Shown here one piece after another: positions 38,256-46,599 of a stretch of DNA of 64,000 nt; the first letter of the stretch is position 1, and each line of letters begins with the position of its first letter. The notes beneath the pieces are model-generated. The model did not search any database and was not told where the DNA came from. It saw nothing but the letters and a program-made list of their open reading frames with translations. A program made the position numbers and the translations under genes. Source of the stretch: Acidobacteriota bacterium (GTDB lineage Bacteria; Acidobacteriota; Blastocatellia; Pyrinomonadales; Pyrinomonadaceae); contig JAIVJZ010000002.1 of the NCBI GenBank assembly GCA_020199775.1, positions 218,362 to 282,361 of the forward strand, read 5' to 3'.

Positions 38256-39569
38256 CTAGCTCTTTGAACTCTCCTTCTTCAACTCGTCAACCTCTCGCTG
38301 CAACGTCTCGATGAGTCCTTTGAGTTGCGCGGAGGCTTTCGCGTCGGTTTTCCGCGCGGAGATTTTTTTGAGCGCGGCGAGTTGCGCGATCTTGAGCGCG
38401 TGCGCGGCGGGAACTTTTATGTCCGGCTCGACGCCCGTGCCTTCCCAGTTGCTCTTCGTGATGGGGCTGATGTAGCGCGCGAAGGGAACCATCACGAAGA
38501 AGTGATCGTTCAGCCGCCGTCCCATGACCGGGTGCGCACCGCCGCCCGTCGTCTCGCCGACGATGATTGCGCGCTTCAGATTTTTGAGCGTGTAGCTTAT
38601 GTCTTCGGCGGCGGAGAACGTGAAGTTGCTCGTCAGGATGTACACGTCCTTCTGCCCGTAACGACGGCCGGGCACGTCGGCGAGCGACCATGATTCCTGT
38701 GTGCTGTCGGCTATTCGGTCATAGGCGTCGCTCAGATGGATGGACTTGTCGAAAAAGTAGCTCATCAAGAGCGTGATCGTCCTACGCGCCCCGCCGCGAC
38801 AACGGCGCAGGTCTATGATGAGCGCGTCGGTATCGGCCAGACGGCTCATTGCCTCGGAGACCTTCGCGTTTGCTTCCTCCGAAGGATCGAACATGCTGAA
38901 ATCCAGAAGCCCCACGTTGCCGTCGAGCGTCTCGACTTTTTCCAGCCCCAAATTGCCCGACGCCTCGCCCGCGCCGCCGCCCGCGCGCCGCACGACGACG
39001 GGCGCGCCGCCCGCCGGAGTCTCAGCCCCGCCCGGCTCACGTATGATGCGACGCCCGCCCGCGCCGTCCGCCGGGCTACCGCCACCCTCCGGCGCGCGGC
39101 GCACGATGCGCGCGCTGCCCGGTATGTCGTCGTCGCCCAACTTCGCGGCGCGATAGTTCACGCGCAGGTGCTTGTCGCGACTGACGGCCTGCAAGTGTTC
39201 CGTGAGCCTCTGCGCCAACTGCCGCCCGCTCGTGATCCCTTCGTACTCTTTCTTCGCCGCGCGCTCGCGGATGGCCTGCTCCATGCGCGTCGCGACTTCC
39301 GGGTAGACGTACCCCTCCCGCAAATGTTTCAGCGTGCCTTCGATGACCTGCGTGCGCGTCGCGGCGTCAATCGTCATGTCGGGCTGCTCGGCCGTGCGCG
39401 GCTGCTGCGCCGCGTTGAAACTCGCGAGCGCGACGACGAAGCAGACCGCCGGGAACAGGAGACCCGCCGCGCGCGGCGTGAAGCGCGCACGTCGCGCGGT
39501 CGCGTTTTGATCTCTCAAATGCGCGGTTCGCTGTTTCAAATGAAGGAGGCGTAAGATGGTCGAATGCAT
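38256..39569 (-). CDS. S41-family C-terminal-processing-like serine peptidase
   Basis: 437 aa. N-terminal hydrophobic segment (about residues 34-50) acts as signal or anchor. A short helical region (about 62-120, typical of IRBP/S41 peptidases) precedes a large Gly/Pro-rich insert, then the S41 catalytic core: VGLLDFSMF, LIIDLRRCRGGARR, the nucleophile region ILTSNFTFSAAEDISY with catalytic Ser, and VGETTGGGAHPV. Cleaves C-termini of exported or misfolded proteins. AAAGGAAG precedes the ATG at 39567-39569, favouring it over the start 18 bases upstream. A CpxR-like box about 105 bp upstream links it to the neighbouring two-component system. Confidence 0.85.
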   Translation of the reverse strand: MHSTILRLLHLKQRTAHLRDQNATARRARFTPRAAGLLFPAVCFVVALASFNAAQQPRTAEQPDMTIDAATRTQVIEGTLKHLREGYVYPEVATRMEQAIRERAAKKEYEGITSGRQLAQRLTEHLQAVSRDKHLRVNYRAAKLGDDDIPGSARIVRRAPEGGGSPADGAGGRRIIREPGGAETPAGGAPVVVRRAGGGAGEASGNLGLEKVETLDGNVGLLDFSMFDPSEEANAKVSEAMSRLADTDALIIDLRRCRGGARRTITLLMSYFFDKSIHLSDAYDRIADSTQESWSLADVPGRRYGQKDVYILTSNFTFSAAEDISYTLKNLKRAIIVGETTGGGAHPVMGRRLNDHFFVMVPFARYISPITKSNWEGTGVEPDIKVPAAHALKIAQLAALKKISARKTDAKASAQLKGLIETLQREVDELKKESSKS

Positions 39570-39901
39570 TTTGTATCTTCCTTTCAAACTTTTCGGATCA
39601 TAGCCGTCCGTGCGGGCACACGCGGATATTAACCGGACGCCGCGCGCGAATGGTTAAGCCGACGAAAAGTGTTTGTAAAGGATGTAAAATCTTTCCGGGC
39701 GCGCCTTCGAGCGAATGAATCAGTCATGTAGGCGTCCGCTCGAAGACATCTTCGTACATCAACCCGCGCGCCTTCCTGCGAGAGATAAACACACACGCCT
39801 TGCCCTCCGCGGCCGGAACTAAGCGAAGGCCGCCGCCGTTTTGCGTGGATAGCCGCGCGGCAAGCGGCGCGGGCGTGAGCCGCTCAACGCTTTCGCGCCG
39901 C
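39570..39901. other. Intergenic stretch with candidate regulator boxes
   Basis: 332 bp between the S41 peptidase start and the end of the amphi-Trp gene, no supported ORF. It contains CGCGGATATTAA (39621-39632) and the direct repeat 39674-39688, both similar to sequence upstream of the histidine kinase gene. Confidence 0.55.
39674..39688 (+). promoter_or_regulatory. CpxR-like direct repeat upstream of S41 peptidase
   Basis: TGTAAA-GGA-TGTAAA, i.e. GTAAA-N4-GTAAA, close to the known CpxR recognition pattern GTAAA-N5-GTAAA for OmpR-family regulators. The flank ATCTTTCCGGGCGCGCC is also shared with the site at 40227-40241. Confidence 0.5.
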
Positions 39902-40120
39902 TCAACGGCGTTTCCACTTCAACTCGATCTCCACTTCCTCCACGTCGTCCTGACGCTCATACTCGAACTCGACGGTCGCGTAAGGCGGAATGTAGATGCG
40001 CTCGCCCGCGATCTGTATCTCGAAAGTTTTCTCTTCCTCCAAAGCGTCGGCCAGACGCCGCAGTTTGGCGACGACCTCCTTCGTCGAATAAGATTTCTCC
40101 GTCTCCTTGTCACCTGTCAT
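39902..40120 (-). CDS. Amphi-Trp domain protein
   Basis: 72 aa. The sequence YSTKEVVAKLRRLADALEEEKTF then IYIPPYATVEFEYE and the C-terminal EVEIELKWKR match the small amphi-Trp domain family (short helix plus strands with a conserved Trp near the end). Function unknown; members are usually single-domain proteins near stress or DNA-binding genes. The ATG at 40118-40120 has GGGAG a few bases upstream; the longer frame to 40192 is unlikely. Divergent from the histidine kinase gene across a shared 172-bp region containing a regulator box. Confidence 0.78.
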   Translation of the reverse strand: MTGDKETEKSYSTKEVVAKLRRLADALEEEKTFEIQIAGERIYIPPYATVEFEYERQDDVEEVEIELKWKRR

Positions 40121-40226
40121 TGTTAATCTCCCGAATATGAAATCGCATGGAACGGATCGGATTATAACTCCGGCGAGGAAATTTAACGCCACGGCGCGCC
40201 GCGCAATTCACGACGACGAACGCGGA

Positions 40227-40241
40227 TGTTAAGGATGTAAA
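40227..40241 (+). promoter_or_regulatory. CpxR-like direct repeat upstream of the kinase/regulator operon
   Basis: TGTTAA-GGA-TGTAAA followed by ATCTTCGGCGCGCC, nearly the same as the site at 39674. It ends 52 bp before the histidine kinase start, in the divergent region with the amphi-Trp gene. Suggests autoregulation by the encoded OmpR-type regulator. Confidence 0.5.
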
Positions 40242-40292
40242 ATCTTCGGCGCGCCGGGTTTCAGCCCGCGCGGGCTATGCTACATTGCAGGC

Positions 40293-42308
40293 GTGAGAGG
40301 CGGTTTCACCAAACGTCGACCATCTCCGTTGCTGCTCGTGTTGGCGGCGTCGCTCGTCGTGTTGCTCGGCGTCCTCGCGGCGTTGCAGTATCGCTGGCTC
40401 GGTCAGGTGAGCGCGGCCGAACGCGAGCGCATGCAGGGCACGCTCGGCGCGGGCGCGGCGCGCTTCACGGAGGACTTCGACCGTGAACTCGGCCGCGTCT
40501 ATTTCAATTTGAAACTGGACGCGGGCGTGTGGCGCGAGCGCGACGGCGACGCTTACGCCGCGCGCTTCGAGCAATGGCGCACGACCGCGCCGCACCCCAA
40601 ACTCGTCGGCGACATCTACGTCGTAGACGCGAGCGACGCGGGGCGCGAACCACAACTCGTGCGCTTCGACGGGGCGGCGCGAAAGTTTACGGCGGGCGCG
40701 GCGTGGCCTGCCGGGTTCGGTGGGTTGCGGCGTCGCTTCGCGGAGGCTCGCGGGGCGCGCGCGCCGCGCGACTTGCCCCCGGCGCACGAGAGCGGGCTCT
40801 ACGCGCCCCAGCCGAACGTGGATCAGGAGATTCCGGCCGTCATCATCCCCGTCGTCCCGAACGAAACCGCGCGTGAGGATGCCACGGCAACAGGCCGCCC
40901 CGAAAGCTTGCCCGCGCCGGGGAACAAGAACCGTCTCGTGTTGACGAACTACTCGCCGCTCTCAACCTACGTCGTCGTCACGCTCGATCTCGACTACATC
41001 AAACGCGAACTATGGCCTGCGCTCGCGCGCCGTTATTTTTCGAGCGGCGGCGAACTCGATTACCGCGTCGCCGTGGTTGAACGCGACGAACCGCGAAAGA
41101 TCATCTATCAATCCGCGTCGCCGGTCGAAGGGGCGTCCGAGGTCGCCGCCGCCGCCGCCGCCGCGGCGCCTTCAACCGGCGACGCGCGCGCGGACATTTT
41201 TCAAATTCGCTACGACGAGATGGACGCGTTCCGCCCGGCCTTCGTTTCGCGGCGCGTGCGCGAGGAACAGGAAATTGTGACGCCCGGCGCGCCGCCGGGG
41301 TCGCGCGAAAAGAAGTTCGCGGTGCGCGTTTTGGAGAGCCGGACGAGCGAGGTGGCGTTGCGGCGTCTCGGCCTGCCGGACGCCGGGGCGGGCGGCTGGC
41401 AACTCGTCGTGACGCACGTCGCCGGGTCGCTCGACGCGGCGGTCGGGCAGGCGCGGCGGCGCAGCCTGCTCGTCAGCTTCGGCATCCTCGTGCTGCTCGC
41501 CGGGAGCGTCGCGCTCATTTTCGTCTCGACGCATCGCGCGCAGCGGCTCGCGCGGCGACAGGTGGAATTTGTCGCGGGCGTGACGCACGAACTGCGCACG
41601 CCGCTCGCGGTGATCTGTTCGGCGGGCGAGAATCTGGCCGACGGCGTGATCGACGACCGCAGACAGGTGCGACGCTACGGCGAGGTCATTCATCGAGAAG
41701 GGCGGCGTCTGGCCGAAATGGTCGAGCAGGTGTTGGAGTTTGCGGGCGCGCAGTCCGGGCGGCGCGAATTTGAACTCGCGCCCGTCGCGGTCGAGAGTTT
41801 GATCGACGCCGCGCTCGCCGCGTGTCGCGCGGGGGCGGGGGGCGGCGAGGCGGCCTTCGAGATCGAGCGCGACGTGCCCGCGGATTTGCCGCCCGTCATG
41901 GCGGACGCGGCCGCGCTCTCGCGTTCGCTGCAAAACTTGCTCTCGAACGCCCTGAAGTACGGCGGCGAGAGTCGCTGGGTGAAACTGTCTGCGCGCGGCG
42001 TGGGCGGCGCGGACGGGGAAGTGCGAATCAAGGTGGAGGATCGCGGCGCAGGGATCGCGCCCGGCGATCTGCCCCACATCTTCGAGCCGTTTTATCGCGG
42101 GCGCGAAGTGGCCGCCGCGCAGATTCACGGCAACGGGCTGGGCTTGAGTCTGGTCAAACAGATCGTGGAGGCGCACGGCGGGCGCGTCAGCGTCGAGAGC
42201 GAGTTGGGGGGCGGCAGCGCGTTCACGATTCACCTGCCCGCCGCGCCGGCCGGGATGGTCGCCAACGGCAACGGCCACAACCAACCAGACGGGCGGGGCG
42301 ACGTATGA
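40293..42308 (+). CDS. Sensor histidine kinase
   Basis: 671 aa, GTG start. Transmembrane segment at about residues 12-31, a ~355-residue periplasmic sensing region, second transmembrane segment near 390-408 (SLLVSFGILVLLAGSVALIF), then HisKA with phosphoacceptor His at about 431 (FVAGVTHELRTPLAVI) and HATPase_c with N box SLQNLLSNALKYGGE, G1 VEDRGAGIAPGDLPHIFEPFYRG and G2 GNGLGLSLVKQIV. Its stop overlaps the response-regulator start (ATGA), so both are co-translated. The signal sensed is unknown; boxes upstream suggest envelope stress. Confidence 0.92.
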   Translation: MRGGFTKRRPSPLLLVLAASLVVLLGVLAALQYRWLGQVSAAERERMQGTLGAGAARFTEDFDRELGRVYFNLKLDAGVWRERDGDAYAARFEQWRTTAPHPKLVGDIYVVDASDAGREPQLVRFDGAARKFTAGAAWPAGFGGLRRRFAEARGARAPRDLPPAHESGLYAPQPNVDQEIPAVIIPVVPNETAREDATATGRPESLPAPGNKNRLVLTNYSPLSTYVVVTLDLDYIKRELWPALARRYFSSGGELDYRVAVVERDEPRKIIYQSASPVEGASEVAAAAAAAAPSTGDARADIFQIRYDEMDAFRPAFVSRRVREEQEIVTPGAPPGSREKKFAVRVLESRTSEVALRRLGLPDAGAGGWQLVVTHVAGSLDAAVGQARRRSLLVSFGILVLLAGSVALIFVSTHRAQRLARRQVEFVAGVTHELRTPLAVICSAGENLADGVIDDRRQVRRYGEVIHREGRRLAEMVEQVLEFAGAQSGRREFELAPVAVESLIDAALAACRAGAGGGEAAFEIERDVPADLPPVMADAAALSRSLQNLLSNALKYGGESRWVKLSARGVGGADGEVRIKVEDRGAGIAPGDLPHIFEPFYRGREVAAAQIHGNGLGLSLVKQIVEAHGGRVSVESELGGGSAFTIHLPAAPAGMVANGNGHNQPDGRGDV

Positions 42309-43009
42309 GCCGGCGTATTCTGCTCGTCGAAGATGAGCCGGGGCTGTTGATGACCCTGACCGACCGCCTCTTGAGCGAAGGCTTCGCGGTCGAGACGGCG
42401 ACCGACGGCGAGGCCGGGCTGGCGCGCGCCCTCGCGGAGACTTTCGACCTCATCATCCTCGACGTGGGCTTGCCGCGCAAGAACGGCTTCGACGTGTGCC
42501 GCGACCTGCGCCAGCGCAGCGTCGGCGTGCCCATCATCATGCTGACGGCGCGCGGGCAGGTGGTGGACAAAGTCGTCGGCCTCAAGATCGGCGCGGACGA
42601 CTACGTGACGAAGCCCTTCGAGATGATGGAACTGCTCGCGCGCATCGAAGCCCTTCTCCGGCGCGTGTCGCAGGCTTCGGGCGCGGCGGGCGAGACGGCG
42701 GCGACAGCGGACGTGTACCAATTCGGCGTGATTCACGCGGACTTCCGCCGCGCCGAAGTCACGCGCGATGGCGCGCCGCTGGAACTCTCCGCGCGCGAAT
42801 TCAAATTGCTGCGCTACCTCGTCGAGCATCGCGGCGCGACCATCTCGCGCGACGAATTGTTGAACGAAGTCTGGGGCTACAACGCCATGCCCTCGACGCG
42901 CACCGTGGACGTACACATCGCGTGGCTCCGGCAAAAACTCGAACCCAACCCGCACTACCCGCAGTTCATCCTCACCATCCACGGCCTCGGCTATAAATTC
43001 GTCGGGTGA
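42305..43009 (+). CDS. OmpR-family response regulator
   Basis: 234 aa. Receiver domain (residues 1-120) with the acidic pocket DE in LLVEDEPG, phosphoacceptor Asp in IILDVGLP (about residue 51), Thr in MLTARGQ and Lys in YVTKPFEMMEL. The C-terminal winged-helix trans_reg_C domain (about 140-234) ends GLGYKFVG. Partner of the upstream kinase; likely binds the GTAAA-type direct repeats upstream of its own operon and of the S41 peptidase gene. The last 92 bases before the stop (42916-43007) recur exactly at 45739-45830. Confidence 0.92.
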   Translation: MSRRILLVEDEPGLLMTLTDRLLSEGFAVETATDGEAGLARALAETFDLIILDVGLPRKNGFDVCRDLRQRSVGVPIIMLTARGQVVDKVVGLKIGADDYVTKPFEMMELLARIEALLRRVSQASGAAGETAATADVYQFGVIHADFRRAEVTRDGAPLELSAREFKLLRYLVEHRGATISRDELLNEVWGYNAMPSTRTVDVHIAWLRQKLEPNPHYPQFILTIHGLGYKFVG

Positions 43010-43229
43010 AATGCGACGGCGGCAGGCTTCGCGTTGTCGTCATGTTTGGGCGAGAAGCGGGCTGTCAACAACAGTCGAGCCGCCCCGCACGAGCCGTCTG
43101 TCAGTTCAACCATGTGTAGGTGGAACATGAGAGGTTACTCGCGCGGGGCGGCTCGGGTGAATCGCCGGGTCAGCGTTTTTCAGCGCAGCGCGGCTCAGAT
43201 ATTTCTACTGCGGTCGCGTTTTACACACC

Positions 43230-43658
43230 CTACCACGTGCAGATTAGTCCCTCGTGGGCGTGGCAATCGCCGTTCGTCCCGCAACCTCTGCGGTGTGATC
43301 TGGGGCCGGTACAACTGCACCCGTGAATGCAGGAACCGGCTTCCTCCTCCAAGTCCCAGCCATCATCAAAAGTCTCCTGAAGCGTGGCTGTCGTCGTCGC
43401 GGCCTTGACGGTTTTCGTGGTGGTGGCCGGTTTGGCGTCGGCGGTTCTCAACGCAAGCGTGCTCGGCTCCGGCTCGCTGCGCAAGGCCACCGCGGCCGGT
43501 GCGCCGGGTCTTTGGGGGAGGCTTTTAACGGCTTGGGCGACGTGCTCGTGAGTGTCGTGCGAGAGCCGGTCGTTGGCGCAGGCGGATGCCGTCTCGGCCG
43601 AGCAGAGGGACAGACACGCGCCGATGACGAACATCCAGACGAATTTTTTAACGGACAT
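43230..43658 (-). CDS. Small exported Cys/His-rich protein
   Basis: 142 aa. Strong ribosome site AGGAGG before ATG. Signal peptide (residues 1-27; FVWMFVIGACLSLCSAETASA), a low-complexity Ala/Thr/Lys middle, then an acidic patch (TFDDGWDLEEEAGS) and a compact C-terminus with six Cys and several His (SCIHGCSCTGPRSHRRGCG, DCHAHEGLICTW). The paired Cys pattern suggests disulfides or a metal site. No family recognised. Convergent with the response-regulator gene; downstream of the 585-aa orphan gene on the same strand, 64 bp away. Confidence 0.68.
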   Translation of the reverse strand: MSVKKFVWMFVIGACLSLCSAETASACANDRLSHDTHEHVAQAVKSLPQRPGAPAAVALRSEPEPSTLALRTADAKPATTTKTVKAATTTATLQETFDDGWDLEEEAGSCIHGCSCTGPRSHRRGCGTNGDCHAHEGLICTW

Positions 43659-43721
43659 GGGGTTCCTCCTAACTTGGTCAGGTTAACTGAGGTGGGACTG
43701 CTGCGTTAGAGAGTTACGATG

Positions 43722-45479
43722 TCAGGTCAAAGCCTGTCGGCAGACGATGACCTGTGCGAGCAAAGACGCCTCGACAGGCGTCAGAGATTGAGCCGCGTGC
43801 ATGGCGCGGTCGAAATCTATGCGGCTCAGCGGTGAAAAAACCGAGCCGAAATCGAGCGTGTCCAGAGTCACTTGAGCCACCCTTGAGGGCGCGGTCGTGT
43901 CCGGCGGGGAGAAGTCCGTGCCGCTGATGGTTTTGACGGCGGAGAAGAGAAAGGTGAAACCACGCTCCGGGTCGTGTGGCGTCATGGCCGCCGTGAGCGT
44001 CAGCAAGGCTTTCGCTTTGAGCGGGCTGTTGGGGGCTTTGGCGACCGACTCCCAGCCTTCTTCCAAAACGACGCGTGCGCGGTCGGCCTCGCGCTTAGCG
44101 CGCAACGCGTTCGCCAGACGGACGGCCGCCGCCACCCGCTGCGGCAAAAATTCTATCTTTCGCGTCCAACGATAAGCCTCCTCTATCTCACCCTTCTGCA
44201 ACGCCTTTAACAAGGCTTGATAGGCGAGCAGAGAAACTTGAATGGTGCGCTCTTCACCGTCGCCGATCCTCTCGGCGATGGACAGGGCTTGCTCCAAATC
44301 TCCCTGACGCGCGGCGATCATGGAGACTTGCATGAGCCGCGCGTCTCGCCTCTGGCTGCCGACAGTCGCTTCGGCACGACGCAAAAGTTCCGTCACGTCT
44401 TCAGGTTCGCGCGGTGACACCGCATTGGCTTGCCGGGGCGACATGGCGGCCGACAGCGCAGCCATCCGGTCACGCACGAGCGGGGCTTTATCGGGAATGA
44501 CCTGCTCGAATAGTGGGAGCAGAGCCTGAAGCGTGCGGTATTCGTGCTGCGACTCCGCGCCTTCGGAAGAGACCGCTTGACCGGCAGCCGAGAGCGCCGC
44601 CAGCCGCTCGGAAGCATAGGCGAGGAAGTGGCTCAGACCCGGCACGGGCGCGGGAGCGAAAGCGGGAGTCCGGTCGTGAGACGGGTCTGCCGTGGGCAGC
44701 ACATAAATTGCCAGAGTCTCCAGACTCTCGGGCGCGGTCAGGTTGGCGCGGGCGATTGCCAGAGCCTCGCCGAATAGTTGATCGGCGAGTTGGCGGTTCT
44801 CCAGTCTGATGCTGAGCAACGCCTCGCCCAGTTCTTCGTGTATCCCGCGGCGCAACTGCGCGCGCACAAACTGCGCCGTCTGCTCCGGTTGCGTTTTGGC
44901 CGCCGCGATGGCGATGTCCCACGCGAGGTGTTCCCGCTCGCTCGAATCGGCCGCCGGAGTTTCGCCTGCGGCAGCCCCGCCGGGTTGCTCTTTGACGGTT
45001 TGCCGCAGCCTGTCCGCTAACTTAAAGTCGCGCGCGGCGGCGAGCTGTAACACTTCGGCGCGCAAGGCCGCGAGCGGGTGAGTCGCCCCGGAAGCGGCGG
45101 CCATCTTCACGCGCTGATCTTTGTTCGCGTCCAGTTTGATGGGGGCGATGGCCTGAAAGGCTTCCGCAAACAGAAGGCGTGCGTGTGATTCCTGATGAGG
45201 CCACAGCGTGTCGGCGAGCTTCGCCAGCACTTTCACTTTCAAGATGCTGTCGTCGAGCTTTCTGGCTTTCCCTTCGACGTTTTCAAGCTGCCATAAGACC
45301 TGTTGCCGCCGCACCGCCGCAGCCGCTTTTTCTTTCCCCCGCGCCCGCCGCGATTTAGCGGCTTTACGGGCGGCCGGCTGCGAAACGTTCTCGCGCGGCG
45401 CACCCGTTTGAGCCGGCGCGGATACCTGAAACCCGCCGAGGCAAAGTATGCTGACGCCGATCCGCAAAGGGATTTTCAT
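43722..45479 (-). CDS. Exported helical-repeat hypothetical protein
   Basis: 585 aa. AAGGAG 6 bases before ATG 45477-45479 (a GTG one codon upstream is unlikely). Signal peptide (residues 1-23, ending SAPAQ), a basic Ala/Lys linker, then almost entirely alpha-helical sequence resembling TPR/HEAT-like repeats (ALRAEVLQLAAARDFKLADRL, LNAAMTP-like blocks, AYRWTRKIEFLPQRVAAAVRL). No catalytic motif. Function unknown; helical repeats suggest a binding scaffold. Followed by the small Cys/His-rich exported protein on the same strand. Confidence 0.75.
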   Translation of the reverse strand: MKIPLRIGVSILCLGGFQVSAPAQTGAPRENVSQPAARKAAKSRRARGKEKAAAAVRRQQVLWQLENVEGKARKLDDSILKVKVLAKLADTLWPHQESHARLLFAEAFQAIAPIKLDANKDQRVKMAAASGATHPLAALRAEVLQLAAARDFKLADRLRQTVKEQPGGAAAGETPAADSSEREHLAWDIAIAAAKTQPEQTAQFVRAQLRRGIHEELGEALLSIRLENRQLADQLFGEALAIARANLTAPESLETLAIYVLPTADPSHDRTPAFAPAPVPGLSHFLAYASERLAALSAAGQAVSSEGAESQHEYRTLQALLPLFEQVIPDKAPLVRDRMAALSAAMSPRQANAVSPREPEDVTELLRRAEATVGSQRRDARLMQVSMIAARQGDLEQALSIAERIGDGEERTIQVSLLAYQALLKALQKGEIEEAYRWTRKIEFLPQRVAAAVRLANALRAKREADRARVVLEEGWESVAKAPNSPLKAKALLTLTAAMTPHDPERGFTFLFSAVKTISGTDFSPPDTTAPSRVAQVTLDTLDFGSVFSPLSRIDFDRAMHAAQSLTPVEASLLAQVIVCRQALT

Positions 45480-45999
45480 CACCGTCTCCTTATTGCCCGA
45501 CTCATTAATGCGAGCCTTGCTCGAAGCCCCGGGCGCGGCGGGCGCACCTCTAAAGGAACTGGAACTGTCCCGAAAGGAGTGTCGAGGCGAAGAATGAGTG
45601 AGCTTTGTTTATCATTCGGGTCTGCGGTTGAAGATGAGTTGAAAGTAAGCCGATGCCCGGTGAAGGGAACACAGCCACTAACTGATGAGAGAGGCATCAT
45701 AATTGTCACCGGGCGAGGGGTCAAGAACTTTTGCGCCGCATCGCGTGGCTCCGGCAAAAACTCGAACCCAACCCGCACTACCCGCAGTTCATCCTCACCA
45801 TCCACGGCCTCGGCTATAAATTCGTCGGGTAATCCCACACCAACGTGAGTTTGACGCAGGCACGGCGGCCGTGAAAACAGTTGAATGCCGCGCGCGTCCG
45901 GCTATATCCTCTCGCCTCCCGGTCGCGCGCCGGGTCTCTTATTCCATCAAGCGGAAATTTTTTGCGGAGTTGTTAATAAACCCCGTGGGGAGGCGTTTT
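45480..45999. other. 520-bp intergenic stretch with response-regulator tail copy
   Basis: Between the helical-repeat gene and the ECF sigma gene, which diverge. It holds the exact 92-bp copy of the response-regulator 3' end (45739-45830), no complete ORF, and presumably the promoters of both flanking genes. Nothing else recognisable. Confidence 0.6.
45739..45830 (+). pseudogene. Exact 92-bp copy of response-regulator gene 3' end
   Basis: Bases 45739-45830 are identical to 42916-43007, the last 30 codons of the response-regulator gene (IAWLRQKLEPNPHYPQFI through YKFVG), and here end in TAA rather than TGA. Sequence on either side differs. The in-frame upstream residues (QELLRR) do not resemble a winged helix. 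It is a fragment without start or receiver domain, presumably a duplication remnant. Confidence 0.85.
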
Positions 46000-46599
46000 A
46001 TGGGTGGAGACAGGAAAGTGAAGGAGAACAACGTGCCAGCTACAGCGCCCCAACTGAAAACCGTTCCCCGGAGCGGCGGGCTGGAAGAACTCGAAAACCT
46101 GTTCCAAGAGCACTACGAACAAGTTTACCGAACCGCCTACCGCATCACCGGCAGCCCCGCGGACGCCGAAGACGTACTGCAAACCATTTTCATGCGCCTC
46201 GCCGGAAACAAGGAAAAACGCGACCTCGCGCCCAGCCCCGGCAGTTATTTGCACCGCGCGGCCGTCAACGCCTCGCTCGACTTGATGCGCGGCCGGACGC
46301 GTGCTCGCTCCGTGCCGTTCGAAGACGTGGACTCCGCCCTCTTGCAAAGCCCGATTCTGAACCCGGAGTTGCAACAGGCCGACAAAGAGATGCGGACTCT
46401 GCTGCGGCAAGCGGTCGCGCGGCTCGGCACGCGCGCCTCGGAAGTTTTCGCCCTTCGCTATTTTGAGGGCTACGACAATGGCGAGATCGCCGAAATGCTC
46501 GGCATGTCGCAGATGGTCGTGGCCGTCACGCTGCACCGCGCGCGGGTGCGCCTGCGTGGAGAGATTGGTGAGTATCTGGAGAAACATCATGAAGCGTAA
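46000..46599 (+). CDS. ECF-type RNA polymerase sigma factor
   Basis: 199 aa. Sigma region 2 at about residues 25-95 (LFQEHYEQVYRTAYRITGSPADAEDVLQTIFMRL) and region 4 at about 130-190 (AVARLGTRASEVFALRYFEGYDNGEIAEML, helix-turn-helix MSQMVVAVTLHRARVRL). The start is placed at ATG 46000 with GGGGAGG 6 bases upstream; the frame extends to 45871 without support. Its stop codon overlaps the next start by 11 bases (ATGAAGCGTAA). The next protein has an anti-sigma zinc finger and a FecR domain, so this is an ECF sigma/regulator pair. Confidence 0.9.
   Translation: MGGDRKVKENNVPATAPQLKTVPRSGGLEELENLFQEHYEQVYRTAYRITGSPADAEDVLQTIFMRLAGNKEKRDLAPSPGSYLHRAAVNASLDLMRGRTRARSVPFEDVDSALLQSPILNPELQQADKEMRTLLRQAVARLGTRASEVFALRYFEGYDNGEIAEMLGMSQMVVAVTLHRARVRLRGEIGEYLEKHHEA

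Noticed and set aside
43230..43658. RiPP/lanthipeptide precursor
   Set aside because: It has a Sec-type signal peptide and is too long, with no modification enzymes nearby.
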